DNA from: Hymenobacter terrestris
Lineage (GTDB): Bacteria; Bacteroidota; Bacteroidia; Cytophagales; Hymenobacteraceae
DNA: 64,000 bases
Assembly: GCF_013377905.1 (NCBI RefSeq)
Contig: NZ_JABKAV010000007.1
Location: forward strand, 42,776-106,775
Reading direction: 5' to 3'
Made by a program: the position numbers and the translations under genes. Within the stretch, counting starts at the first letter, position 1. The number at the start of each line of letters is the position of its first letter. The notes beneath the pieces were generated by a model. The model was not told the DNA's origin, ran no database searches, and saw only the letters and a list, made by a program, of their open reading frames with translations. Of the stretch, positions 36,540-45,322 are shown in pieces.

Positions 36540-38315
36540 ATGAAAATTCTTTTTTCCTACCTCCGGCACTACCGGGGGCTACTGGCTTTGGCGCTGCTGT
36601 TGGCTGCCATCAACCAGGTATTTTCGCTGCTCGACCCGTATATTTTCCGGCAGATTATTGACCGGCACGTGGTGAAGGCCGGGACCAACGCCCTTGAAAA
36701 CGGGTTCTGGACTTTCCTGACTGGCGGGGCGGGCCTGCTGATTCTGCAGGCGATGGGCGTGGCCATGGTGAGCCGCATCGCCAAAAATTTCCAGGACTAT
36801 TACACCAACGTCATCACCCAGCGCCTCGGGGCCCAACTGTACTCCGATGGCCTGCGCCACTCGCTGGAGCTACCCTACCAGGTGTTTGAAGATCAGCGCA
36901 GCGGCGAAACGCTGGGCAAGCTCCAGAAGGTGCGCACCGACGTGGAGAAGCTTATTCTGAGCTTCGTTAACATCCTGTTCATCTCGTTGGTGGGCATTGT
37001 GTTCGTGACGTGGTATGCCCTGAGCGTGTACTGGCCCATTGCGGCGGTGTATTTTCTCACTATTCCGCTGCTGGGCTCCCTGAGCCTGTTTCTGAGCAAG
37101 CGCATCAAGGTGATTCAGAAGACGATTGTGGCCGAAACCACGGCGCTGGCCGGCTCCACTACCGAAAGTCTGCGCAACATAGAGTTGATCAAAAGCCTGG
37201 GGCTGGCTCAGCAGGAAACACTGCGCCTGAACGCCACGACCGAGAAAATTCTGAAGCTGGAGCTGCGCAAGGTGCGGTACCTGCGCTCCTTGTCGTTTGT
37301 GCAGGGCACGTTCGTGAACCTGATGCGCAACCTAATTCTGCTCATGCTGCTGTTTCTGGTGGTTCAGCAGACCATTTCGGTGGGCGAGTTCTTCTCTTTC
37401 TTCATCTACTCGTTCGCCATTTTCGGGCCGCTTCAGGAGATGGGCACCATCATCAATGTGTACCGCGAAACTGAGGCCTCACTGGCCAACTACCAGCAGA
37501 TTCTCGACACGCCCAAGGAGCTCAAGCCGGCCCACCCCAAAGTCATCGACCAGATTGAGACGCTGGAGTTTGACGACGTGCGTTTCCAGCACCTCACGGC
37601 CAGCGCCCCGGCCCTCGACGGCATCAGCTTCCGCACCAAGCTGGGCGAGACCATTGCCTTCGTGGGTCCTTCGGGCTCGGGCAAAACCACCCTCGTGAAG
37701 CTGCTGGTGGGCCTCTATCCGCCCGCCGAGGGGCAGATTCTATATAACGGCATCCCGGGTCCCGAGCTCGACCTTGACACGTTGCGCGAGCAGATCGGCT
37801 TCGTAACCCAAGACACTCAGCTGTTTGCTGGCACCATCCGCGAAAACCTGCGCTTTGTGGCCCCCAACGCCACCGACGAGCAGTGCATCGAAGCCCTGCA
37901 CCAGGCGGCAGCCGAGTCGTTGCTGGCCCGCGCCCCGCTGGGCCTCGACACGGTAATCGGCGAGGGCGGCGTAAAGGTGTCAGGCGGTGAAAAGCAGCGT
38001 CTGAGTATCGCCCGGGCCCTGCTGCGCCACCCCACGCTGCTCGTTTTTGATGAGGCCACTTCGGCCCTCGATTCGCTCACGGAGGAAGAAATCAGCCAGA
38101 CGGTGCGCGAGCTGTCGGGCTCGCGCCAGCACATCACCATCCTCATCGCCCACCGCCTAAGCACCGTGCTGCACGCCGACCGCATTTTTGTGCTCGAACG
38201 CGGCCACGTAGCGGAAGCCGGCCGCCACGCCGAGCTACTCGAACAGCGTGGCCTCTACTACGCCATGTGGCGCCAGCAAATCGGCGAGCGGCCGTTGGCG
38301 GCGGTGGGCCGTTAA
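36540..38315 (+). CDS. ABC exporter, fused permease and ATPase
   Basis: 591 residues. The N-terminal six-helix type I exporter domain (about 1-320) is followed by the nucleotide-binding domain: Walker A GPSGSGKTT near 376, Q-loop FVTQDTQLF, signature VSGGEKQRLSIARALL near 480, Walker B LLVFDEATSALD and the H-loop IAHRLSTV. A half-transporter of the MsbA/LmrA type that works as a homodimer and exports a lipid, peptide or drug; the substrate cannot be read from sequence. The start ATG follows a T/C-rich leader. Confidence 0.92.
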   Translation: MKILFSYLRHYRGLLALALLLAAINQVFSLLDPYIFRQIIDRHVVKAGTNALENGFWTFLTGGAGLLILQAMGVAMVSRIAKNFQDYYTNVITQRLGAQLYSDGLRHSLELPYQVFEDQRSGETLGKLQKVRTDVEKLILSFVNILFISLVGIVFVTWYALSVYWPIAAVYFLTIPLLGSLSLFLSKRIKVIQKTIVAETTALAGSTTESLRNIELIKSLGLAQQETLRLNATTEKILKLELRKVRYLRSLSFVQGTFVNLMRNLILLMLLFLVVQQTISVGEFFSFFIYSFAIFGPLQEMGTIINVYRETEASLANYQQILDTPKELKPAHPKVIDQIETLEFDDVRFQHLTASAPALDGISFRTKLGETIAFVGPSGSGKTTLVKLLVGLYPPAEGQILYNGIPGPELDLDTLREQIGFVTQDTQLFAGTIRENLRFVAPNATDEQCIEALHQAAAESLLARAPLGLDTVIGEGGVKVSGGEKQRLSIARALLRHPTLLVFDEATSALDSLTEEEISQTVRELSGSRQHITILIAHRLSTVLHADRIFVLERGHVAEAGRHAELLEQRGLYYAMWRQQIGERPLAAVGR

Positions 38316-38343
38316 ATGACTTTGCGCAGTAGCCCGAAGAACG

Positions 38344-38522
38344 ACGTAGGGGCGGGGGGGGTTCCCGCCCCCCCCCTGGGAAATTCCCTTTTAACACAAA
38401 CCCTTGATATGTGGGGGCCGGCGGGGGGGGGGGGGCCCCCCCCCCCCGCCCCCCCCCCCACGCCCGGGTGTGCGGGGTGGGGGGCGGCGGGGGGGGGAGC
38501 CACCCCCCGCCCCTACGTCGTT
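38344..38522. repeat. GC-homopolymer palindromic region
   Basis: Outer arms GACGTAGGGGCGGGGGG / CCCCCGCCCCTACGTC enclose long runs of G (up to about 12) and C (up to about 14), with small AT islands (AAATTCCCTTTTAACACAAAC). The ends match the GTAGGGGCGGGG family. The runs may be a real strong hairpin or consensus errors of assembly. No gene here. Confidence 0.7.
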
Positions 38523-38550
38523 CTGCGTAACCTGATGGATGTGAGGCCGT

Positions 38551-39231
38551 TTAGCCACCGAAGCCCCGCGAGCTGCCCCGGCTGCCGAAGCCGCTACGGC
38601 TGCCGCTGGGGGCCGAACTACGGAACGTGCCGCGTGGGGTGCTGCGCTGTACGCTGGAGCTGGGGCTAATGCCCGAATTGCCGCCGTTGCGGTTACCCGT
38701 AAATCCTCGCCCGAAAAAGCCCCGCCCCTCGTTGGTGCGCTCCTGGGCGATAGTTTGCCGCCAGCCATTGTTGCGCTGCATGATGCCCGACGAGGCATAG
38801 GCGCCGGTGTTGGGTGTCATCCAGCGGCCGGCCATGTAGCCGATGCCGCTCCACATCAGTATATCCATCATGCCCCGGCCGGCCACCCGATTTTCGGGGT
38901 TTTGGCGGGTGTAGTCCTGCATCTGTTGCTGCAAGGCCTGGCCCTGCAGTGTATCTACCCGGCCATCGGCGTGCCGCAGAACAGCTGCCACTTCTTCCTT
39001 GCCGGCCGGCCGCTCGGCCGTGATTTTCCATTGGCCCGGCTCCGTTTCGGTCATTTCGGTGATGACGCCCTGGCTGTAGGAGTCGGTAGCGGCATTGTCC
39101 CAGGAGGATTCCGCGGCTTCCGGGCGGCTGTCGTTGGAGGAGCAGGCTGGTAGCACGCCCAGGCTGGCCGCGGCCGTGAGCAGAAACAGGTTGCGGCGCC
39201 AGTCGCCGAGGTGGTAAAACGGGCGGTTCAT
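38551..39231 (-). CDS. small Gly/Ser/Arg-tailed lipoprotein (UPF0323-like)
   Basis: 226 residues from ATG 39229-39231. The signal is followed by lipobox GVLPAC (Cys near 30). The middle (about 52-110) has VITEMTETEPGQWKITAERP and a Q-rich segment; the tail from about 165 is low-complexity with repeated G, S, R and F. This order, short lipoprotein with an E-x-x-P-x-K-I block and Ser/Gly tail, recalls the UPF0323 lipoproteins of epsilon-proteobacteria. The similarity is by pattern only. An earlier ATG in frame is ignored because it lacks a signal. Confidence 0.65.
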   Translation of the reverse strand: MNRPFYHLGDWRRNLFLLTAAASLGVLPACSSNDSRPEAAESSWDNAATDSYSQGVITEMTETEPGQWKITAERPAGKEEVAAVLRHADGRVDTLQGQALQQQMQDYTRQNPENRVAGRGMMDILMWSGIGYMAGRWMTPNTGAYASSGIMQRNNGWRQTIAQERTNEGRGFFGRGFTGNRNGGNSGISPSSSVQRSTPRGTFRSSAPSGSRSGFGSRGSSRGFGG

Positions 39232-39298
39232 AAGCGGAAGGGCAAGAAATGAATGGGAGGCTAAATTAGCAGGAATATGGTTCAGAAGGCCTGCTACA

Positions 39299-39898
39299 CT
39301 ACGGCTGCTGCTCCAGCACACCGCGTAATACCTGCCATACATTGTCGGCCAGTAGCTTCTGGCCCTCGGCGTTGGGATGCACACCGTCGGGCAGGTTGAG
39401 GTGGCGCTGGCCGATAACGCCGTGCAGCAGGAAAGGCACGAAATCAACTGCGTTCTTATCGGACAGCTGGCGGAACAGGGCGTTGAACTCCTGGGCATAG
39501 TGACCCATGCGGCCGCCACCCAGCGTGGCCAGCGGACCCAAATCGAACGGAAACTCCAGGCCCACCAGCACCCGGCGGGCCTGGGGGTGGGCGCGCTTCA
39601 CCTCGTCAAGAATGAACTGCAGGTTCTGGGTTGTTTCGCGCACCGGCATACCGCGCAGGCCGTCGTTGGCCCCGAGCTCCAGTACGAACACATCGAGCTG
39701 GGCGAAGCGGGCCAGCACGGTGGGCAGGCGCTGGCGGCCGCCGGCACTGGTTTCGCCGCTCACGCCGTAGTTGTGGGCTTTATAAGGAAGGCTCAGGGCG
39801 TCGATTTTCTCCTGAATACGCGAAGGAAAGGAGGCGCTGGCCGGCAGCTGGTAGCCGGCCGTGAGCGAGTCGCCAAAAAAGAGGATGTTCTGAGGCAT
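39299..39898 (-). CDS. arylesterase / SGNH (GDSL) hydrolase, TesA-like
   Basis: 199 residues from ATG 39896-39898. Block I LFFGDSLTAGYQL near residue 6 holds the nucleophile Ser, the Gly is in YGVSGETSAGG, block III Asn is in ELGANDGLRG, and the C-terminal DGVHPNAEG supplies Asp and His. Typical of TesA-type lysophospholipase/thioesterase/arylesterases. No signal peptide from this start, whereas E. coli TesA is periplasmic. A longer in-frame start exists but adds a poor N-terminus. Confidence 0.88.
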   Translation of the reverse strand: MPQNILFFGDSLTAGYQLPASASFPSRIQEKIDALSLPYKAHNYGVSGETSAGGRQRLPTVLARFAQLDVFVLELGANDGLRGMPVRETTQNLQFILDEVKRAHPQARRVLVGLEFPFDLGPLATLGGGRMGHYAQEFNALFRQLSDKNAVDFVPFLLHGVIGQRHLNLPDGVHPNAEGQKLLADNVWQVLRGVLEQQP

Positions 39899-40060
39899 AT
39901 AAATAGGTGGGCCGAACCGGCAGCAACTAAACGCGGCCAGCAGTCCATAGTTCCGGCGCAACGGCAACGGCCGGCATTGCAAAACCGATTTTTGTAGCGC
40001 AGGCCGTTGCCGTAGCCATATAAATAGAACTACGAGAACCTTTTTGGCCGTTTTTGCCTT

Positions 40061-40068
40061 TACCTTTG
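40061..40068 (+). promoter_or_regulatory. -7 box of the thioredoxin gene
   Basis: TACCTTTG, exact TAnnTTTG. No well-spaced TTG box was found upstream. It predicts a transcript start close to 40075, inside the palindrome that follows. Confidence 0.55.
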
Positions 40069-40072
40069 CTGG

Positions 40073-40095
40073 CAGATAAGAATAATTCTTATCTG
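40073..40095. promoter_or_regulatory. perfect palindrome, Fur-family-like operator
   Basis: CAGATAAGAAT-A-ATTCTTATCTG: 11-bp arms around one base. The core TAAGAAT-A-ATTCTTA has the 7-1-7 layout with AAT-N-ATT at the centre that Fur, PerR and Zur boxes share. Placed just after the -7 box, it would block transcription when bound. No cognate regulator is in the window. Confidence 0.5.
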
Positions 40096-40131
40096 AAAAA
40101 CATCGTTACCTGTCATCAAACCCCTTTCAGA

Positions 40132-40449
40132 ATGTCCGTTATCAAAGCCACTGACGCTGATTTTCAGCAACTACTTCAGGAAAATGAGAAGGTAGTGGTG
40201 AAATACTACGCCGATTGGTGCGGCAACTGCCGCCTGTTCTCGCCCAAGTTCAAGCGTCTGTCTCAGGCCGAGGGCAACGAGGAAATGAAGTTTCTGGACG
40301 TAAACGCCGAGAGCAGCCCCGAGGCCCGCAAGCTGGCCAATGTTACCAACCTGCCCTTTTTCGCCGTGTTCCGCAACGGTGAGTTGGTGGACACCGTGGC
40401 CGCCAGCAAGGAAGAGGCCGTCGCCTCGCTCATCTCCCGCCTAAACTAG
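40132..40449 (+). CDS. thioredoxin family protein
   Basis: 105 residues from ATG 40132. Thioredoxin fold with active site W29-C30-G-N-C33 (YYADWCGNC), not the classic WCGPC. The cis-Pro is in TNLPFFAVF. No signal peptide, so cytosolic. It is followed 14 nt later by DUF6952, a pairing seen in other Bacteroidetes, where peroxide defence genes are often near; here no peroxiredoxin follows. The leader holds a Fur-like palindrome, which suggests control by peroxide or metal. Confidence 0.9.
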   Translation: MSVIKATDADFQQLLQENEKVVVKYYADWCGNCRLFSPKFKRLSQAEGNEEMKFLDVNAESSPEARKLANVTNLPFFAVFRNGELVDTVAASKEEAVASLISRLN

Positions 40450-40463
40450 CCCGCACCGCCGCC

Positions 40464-40706
40464 ATGAAAATGCCCGTTATCCGTCATCTGGTAGAAACCC
40501 AGACTGTGGAAAGCCTGCTGGCTGCCGAAGAAGCGCTGCTGGAAGAGCAGACGCCCGCTTTCGAGGTGGAAGGTGAGGATGAAGGCGAGCAACTCACCCA
40601 CGTGTTTGCTGCCATCTTCATCCTCAACCACATCGAGGACCACCAATCCGACTTCAAGACTGCTCTGCGTGAGTACACCAAAAAGGTGCGCGTGAGCATC
40701 AGTTAG
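40464..40706 (+). CDS. DUF6952 family small protein
   Basis: 80 residues, acidic in the middle (EVEGEDEGE) with start MKMPVIRHLVE and end ALREYTKKVRVSIS, matching the DUF6952 family, whose members lie next to thioredoxin genes. A helical soluble protein of unknown role. Co-transcribed with the thioredoxin gene (14-nt gap) and ended by the hairpin at 40733. Confidence 0.8.
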   Translation: MKMPVIRHLVETQTVESLLAAEEALLEEQTPAFEVEGEDEGEQLTHVFAAIFILNHIEDHQSDFKTALREYTKKVRVSIS

Positions 40707-40732
40707 GGCGAAATCAAAGCGAAAAAGTAATA

Positions 40733-40786
40733 AAGTAAAAGCCGTTGAACCAGCCAGGTGCTGAAGTTCAACGGCTTTTACTTTTT
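40733..40786 (+). terminator. Rho-independent terminator after DUF6952
   Basis: AAGTAAAAGCCGTTGAAC pairs with GTTCAACGGCTTTTACTT and is followed by a T run. The inner GCCGTTGAAC stem is shared with the hairpin at 20414. Confidence 0.88.
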
Positions 40787-40957
40787 GACTCTAAAAATGC
40801 CTTAGCTGATGCTCATGTTCCGATGTTTCCCTTTCCCGCTGTTGTCGGCACCAGCTAGTGCTTGAATCAGCCAGGGCAACATCGACTACCGCATGCGTTT
40901 TGTGGGCCAGGGCCGGCAGTAGGGTCGGCAGTTACCGTTGAGCGCATGGGTCGGGAG

Positions 40958-42049
40958 TTATGGCAACTCGTTGTAGCCTATTACCTTCACCCCGGGCATC
41001 CGACTGAGCAGCTCGCGCATAATATGGCCGTGGGAGGCGCCCACGGCGACCACTACCCGGCGGGCCTGCTGTTGCCGGGCTCGTTGTACCACGTTGGCGC
41101 ACATGGCTTCGTTGCGCAGCACCCATTGCGCTTTCATGGCTTTCACCTGCTCAGTCGGGAAACCGGGGAAGCCATAGAGCGCCTCACCGCCCAGGAAGTT
41201 CATGCCCTCATCGACTCCTGCGTAGGCCGGGCCGTTCATGATGCGGTACGCTCCGGGTACGTCATCGGCCTGGTCCCAGAAGCGGGAATAGGCGGCGGTA
41301 GCGGCCTTGATGCGCCGGGCCGTAGCGGCTTCGGGCAAGGTCGAATCAGCCTTGACGCGGGCCTGCATGGCTTCCACTTGCTCGCGGGCCGCCTGCCAGG
41401 CATGGCCCCAGTCGGCATCATACTGCTGGCTGTCCATGCCGTAGATGCGGGCCTGGCGCAACTCGTACAGCAGCGGAAAGAAGATTTTGCCATACTCGTT
41501 GTTGGGCCGCAGAAAGCCCTTCAGGCGCAACGAATCGGCACCCCCGAACACGCGAGCGTAATATACCTGTTCATCGGCCCCGAAACGGGACTTCATCTCC
41601 TGCTCCAGCACATAGAGCTGGTAGGCGGCGTTGGCCGGGTCGTAGCTCAGCACATGGTGGCGGGCCACATCGATGCGGGTTTTATGGTAGTACGGAAACG
41701 CTGCCAGGGCTTTCTCGGCCCGGGCCAGGGCGGCGTCCGACATAAGCCGGGCCGTAGGGTTGCGGCGGCGCACGTAGTGATAGCGGGGTATGAAGGCCGA
41801 CTTGGCGTAGTTGTCGGCGGGGAGCTGCTTCATGTCGGGGGCCGAGACATACTCGCCAAATACCAGATCGGGCTGATACGCTTTGAGCTTCTCCACGATG
41901 GGCCGGTACTCCGCGGCCGGGTCGGTATTGACGTGGGAGGAGGCCACTATCAGCACCTCGAGAGGGGCCTGCGCGACGGCAATACCGGGGATGCTGCCGG
42001 TCGATAGCAAGCCCATGAGGATGGAGCAGAGGAAGTGGCGCGTTTTCAT
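40958..42049 (-). CDS. DUF5694 secreted protein (EreA/ChaN-like fold)
   Basis: 363 residues with signal peptide (MKTRHFLCSILMGLLSTGSIPGIAVAQ). Conserved blocks: EVLIVASSHVNTDPAAEYRP (near 31, with the SSH), PDLVFGEY near 61, and VVVAVGASHGHIMRELL near the C-terminus. Two His-containing loops recall the EreA/ChaN and TraB superfamily of metal-dependent or haem-linked hydrolases, but DUF5694 has no proven activity. Periplasmic or secreted. Divergent from the sensor kinase gene. Confidence 0.78.
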   Translation of the reverse strand: MKTRHFLCSILMGLLSTGSIPGIAVAQAPLEVLIVASSHVNTDPAAEYRPIVEKLKAYQPDLVFGEYVSAPDMKQLPADNYAKSAFIPRYHYVRRRNPTARLMSDAALARAEKALAAFPYYHKTRIDVARHHVLSYDPANAAYQLYVLEQEMKSRFGADEQVYYARVFGGADSLRLKGFLRPNNEYGKIFFPLLYELRQARIYGMDSQQYDADWGHAWQAAREQVEAMQARVKADSTLPEAATARRIKAATAAYSRFWDQADDVPGAYRIMNGPAYAGVDEGMNFLGGEALYGFPGFPTEQVKAMKAQWVLRNEAMCANVVQRARQQQARRVVVAVGASHGHIMRELLSRMPGVKVIGYNELP

Positions 42050-42258
42050 AAGCTATTGAGATGTAGATGAGTGTCCCAAAAGTGCGGGCTGCCCGCCGGC
42101 TTCGAAACTTTATTATAGCAACCACCCGAAAACAACTGCCAACCGGGTGGCTGGCTGCCGCAACCTGTTGGCATAGCCACAGGCCGGGTTGCGCGCTGTT
42201 GGGAGCCGGTTGGCATAATATTCGGCCAAGCTGGGTTGGTGGCGCGTAGCTTTAGCCC

Positions 42259-43299
42259 ATGAATCGGAACAAGATTATCGGGTACCACGTGTTGGCCTGG
42301 GGACTGCTTATCGGCTACGACTGGTTGGGTATTGCCCAGAATAAGGAGGCGACCAGAACCGATTACTTGTTGCAAACCACCTTCCGAATGAGCTTGGTGG
42401 TGGTATTCTATTACTGCTTTCTGTTTCCGCGCTACCTGCGAAGTCGCCGGTTGCCGCTGCTGGTGGGCGGGTTGCTGGCCGCACCCCTCGTATTTATGAC
42501 CGCGCGCTACCTGCTGCAGGAAGTGCTGCTGCCTCTCACGTTTGGCATCCGCAACTACGATGCTGGCACCAGCCTGCGCCTCTACGCCGCCGACAACCTG
42601 CTCTATAGTCTGCCCATTGTGGTGGTGGCGGCCGTGGCCTGGGGGGTAGAAGACGTTTTTGTGCGCGACAAGAACCGCTTGGTGCAGGAGAAGGAGCGTG
42701 AAAACCAGCAGTTGCTTCAGGAAAAAACGCAGGCCGAACTGGCGTTTCTCAAAACTCAAATCAACCCGCATTTTCTTTACAACACGCTCAACTACATCTA
42801 TGCCCAGGCGTACCCGGTGTCGGAGCCGCTGGCCGAGGCGGTATTGCGCCTCTCGGAGCTGATGCGCTACATGCTGCACGAGAGCCCCGACGGCCAGGTG
42901 GACCTGCGCCGGGAGGTAGCCTACCTGGAAAACTACCTGGCCCTGCACCGGCTCCGTTTCGAAGAGAAGTTCTTCGTCGACTTCCACCAACCCGACCCCG
43001 TAGCCGACCAGCGGGTGGCCGCCCTGGTTCTGATTCCGTTTGTGGAAAACGCCCTCAAGCACGGCCTCGTCCACCGGCCCGACTGCCCGGTAACCATTAC
43101 GCTCCGGTTGCCGGAGCCCGACACGCTGCACTTCGAGGTCCACAACTACATCAGCCACCAGCAGAAAGACGCCACCACCGGTATCGGCTTGCCCAACCTG
43201 CGGCGGCGGCTGGAGCTGCTCTACCCCGGCCGCTACCACCTGGCGGTGCACAACGACGGCCGCACCCACCACACCCGCCTGGAATTACGGCTGAGCTAA
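42259..43299 (+). CDS. LytS-type sensor histidine kinase
   Basis: 346 residues. Four membrane helices in the first 130 residues, a short coiled coil (DKNRLVQEKERENQQLLQEK, near 136), then the His_kinase module QINPHFLYNTLNYIYAQ near 172 with the phosphorylated His, and the ATP-binding part FVENALKHGL near 257 and GIGLPNLRRRL near 312. It signals to the LytTR regulator encoded 60 nt downstream. No large extracellular sensor domain, so the stimulus may be in the membrane. Confidence 0.93.
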   Translation: MNRNKIIGYHVLAWGLLIGYDWLGIAQNKEATRTDYLLQTTFRMSLVVVFYYCFLFPRYLRSRRLPLLVGGLLAAPLVFMTARYLLQEVLLPLTFGIRNYDAGTSLRLYAADNLLYSLPIVVVAAVAWGVEDVFVRDKNRLVQEKERENQQLLQEKTQAELAFLKTQINPHFLYNTLNYIYAQAYPVSEPLAEAVLRLSELMRYMLHESPDGQVDLRREVAYLENYLALHRLRFEEKFFVDFHQPDPVADQRVAALVLIPFVENALKHGLVHRPDCPVTITLRLPEPDTLHFEVHNYISHQQKDATTGIGLPNLRRRLELLYPGRYHLAVHNDGRTHHTRLELRLS

Positions 43300-43359
43300 G
43301 CACTACGGCCGTTTGCGGCTATTTGCGCAGCTTTACTACCAATTATATACTTGTTCTGT

Positions 43360-44094
43360 ATGCTCCGTTGTATTGCCGTTGATGATGAAGCCTACGCCGC
43401 CCGGCTGCTGGCAGCCTACATCCAGAAAATACCAGACCTGGAACTGGTGGGCACTACTACCAACCCGTTGGAGGCCTTGCAATGGGTGCAGGAGGGCCGT
43501 GTAGACCTGGTGTTTCTGGATATTCAGATGCCCGAGCTCACGGGCTTACAATTCCTTAAAGTCTGCGGGAACCGCTGTCAGGTAATCCTTACCACGGCCT
43601 ACCCCGAGTACGCGCTGGAGGGCTACGAGCACGATGTGGTGGACTACCTGCTCAAGCCCGTGGCCTTCGACCGGTTTCTGCGGGCCGTGCACAAAGCGCA
43701 GGCGTTGCGGCCGGCCCCGGTGGCCCCGGAACCGGTTATCGAATTAAAGCCCCCCGCCGGACTGACTCCGGGACCGGCTTACCTGTTTGTGAAGGGCGAA
43801 AGCAAGAACAAGTTTCTGCGCATCGATTACGCCGATATCCTGTACGCCGAAGCGCTGGGCAACTACGTGGCCCTTTTTGTAGCGGGGCAGCGGCTGGTTA
43901 CCTATCAAACCCTGAAAGAACTGGCCGCGCAACTGCCGGAGCCCCCGTTCCTGCGGGTGCATAAGTCGTTTTTGGTGTCCGTAGATAAGGTGACGATAGT
44001 GGATGGCAATACCGTGTATGTGGGGGAAACGGCTATTCCGGTGGGCGAAACCTACCGCGAAAGTCTGTACAGGCTGGTGCGGGAGCGGCAATAG
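43360..44094 (+). CDS. LytTR family DNA-binding response regulator
   Basis: 244 residues from ATG 43360 (a TTG three codons earlier is less likely). Receiver domain 1-120 with acidic D8/D9, phospho-acceptor D54 in LVFLDIQMPELTG, the Thr in LTTAYPEYALEGYEHDVVDYLLKP (around 80-100). A Pro-rich linker leads to the LytTR DNA-binding domain (about 145-240; DILYAEALGNYVALF, FLRVHKSFLVSV). Partner of the kinase just upstream. Likely targets are not visible. Confidence 0.93.
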   Translation: MLRCIAVDDEAYAARLLAAYIQKIPDLELVGTTTNPLEALQWVQEGRVDLVFLDIQMPELTGLQFLKVCGNRCQVILTTAYPEYALEGYEHDVVDYLLKPVAFDRFLRAVHKAQALRPAPVAPEPVIELKPPAGLTPGPAYLFVKGESKNKFLRIDYADILYAEALGNYVALFVAGQRLVTYQTLKELAAQLPEPPFLRVHKSFLVSVDKVTIVDGNTVYVGETAIPVGETYRESLYRLVRERQ

Positions 44095-44163
44095 CCGCCC
44101 CGAAATTTGCCGGCCTTATGCAGGAAACGTATATTACTAGTCGTTAGATTATTGCCTCTGTCT

Positions 44164-45132
44164 ATGCGCCGCCTAGCTCCTTTCCTGCTGCTCCTCTGGC
44201 TGTTGCCGGCTCCGGCCCGGGCCTGGGGGTTTTTCGCGCACCGGCTTATCAACCGGCTGGCCGTGTACACGCTGCCGCCCGAAATGGTGGTCTTCTACAA
44301 GGCCAACATCGATTACCTGACTACCAACGCCACCCGGCCCGACTCACGGCGCACCCTGGTGCCCGGCGAAGCGCCCCGCCACTTCCTCGACCTCGATGCC
44401 TACGGCGACTCGGCGGCCTATAAGCTGCCCCGCTCGTACCCCGATGCGGTGGCCCTGCTGAGCGAGGATACGCTGCTACGCCACGGCATTGTGCCTTGGC
44501 AGGTGGCCCGCATGAAAGGCCAGCTGACGGCCGCTTTTCAAGCCCGCGACACCGACCGAATCCTGCACCTATCGGCCGATTTGGGCCACTACATTGCCGA
44601 TGCCTGCGTACCGCTGCACACCACCCGCAACTACAACGGCCAGTTCACGGGCCAGCGCGGCATCCATGGGTTCTGGGAAAGCCGCCTGCCCGAACTGCTG
44701 AGCGGTGGCTACGACTTTTTTACTGGCCCCGCGCCCTACCTGGAGCGGCCCACCGACGTTATCTGGACTACCGTGGCTCGCTCCAGCGCCGCCCTCGACT
44801 CGGTGCTGCGCTTCGAGCAGGAGCTGAGCCGCGAGTTCTCTGAGGACCGCAAATACGGGTTCGAGCAGCGTGCCAACGTCACTGTGCGCACCTACTCGCG
44901 CGATTTTGCCCGTGCTTACCACCAACGCTTGAGCGGGCAGGTAGAGCGCCAGATGAAGCTGGCTCTGCGCCTGGTAGGCGCCTTCTGGTACACGGCTTGG
45001 GTGGATGCCGGCCAGCCCGACCTCGATAAGCTGCCGCGCACGCCCTCCGAAAAGGAGCAGCAGCGCCTCGCCCTCGAAGCCAAGCAGCTCGAAAACGCGC
45101 CCATGCGCCCGGCCGCCGGCCACGAAGATTGA
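44164..45132 (+). CDS. zinc-dependent phospholipase C family protein
   Basis: 322 residues from ATG 44164 with signal peptide (MRRLAPFLLLLWLLPAPARA). The mature protein begins WGFFAHRLINRLAVYTLP; the N-terminal Trp is a zinc ligand in the phospholipase C/P1 nuclease fold. Further likely ligands: RHFLDLD near 75, HLSADLGHYIADACVPLHT near 134 and HGFWESRLPE near 170. It should bind three zinc ions and cleave phospholipids or nucleic acids outside the inner membrane. It follows the two-component pair in the same direction. Confidence 0.85.
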   Translation: MRRLAPFLLLLWLLPAPARAWGFFAHRLINRLAVYTLPPEMVVFYKANIDYLTTNATRPDSRRTLVPGEAPRHFLDLDAYGDSAAYKLPRSYPDAVALLSEDTLLRHGIVPWQVARMKGQLTAAFQARDTDRILHLSADLGHYIADACVPLHTTRNYNGQFTGQRGIHGFWESRLPELLSGGYDFFTGPAPYLERPTDVIWTTVARSSAALDSVLRFEQELSREFSEDRKYGFEQRANVTVRTYSRDFARAYHQRLSGQVERQMKLALRLVGAFWYTAWVDAGQPDLDKLPRTPSEKEQQRLALEAKQLENAPMRPAAGHED

Positions 45133-45322
45133 AACAGTACTGGTGCGCGCAATACCCCGGAATATAGGTTCGGCAGCATGCCGGCTTACTGCCTTAAATC
45201 CCCGATCTTTGCGCACCCAATGGGGGGCGGAAGCCGCTGATGGCCAATAATGCACCGGTCGGATAACTCCGGGCCCGGCGCTACGTAGGAAGCGGACTTG
45301 CCTGAGTACTTCTCCAAAAAAT

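Noticed and set aside
42121..42150. CCACCCG...CGGGTGG inverted repeat before the sensor kinase gene
   Set aside because: Only 7-bp arms with a 16-nt gap in GC-rich DNA; expected by chance.
42046..43272. 408-codon minus-strand frame over the LytS kinase gene
   Set aside because: The opposite strand encodes all histidine kinase motifs; this frame is a GC shadow.
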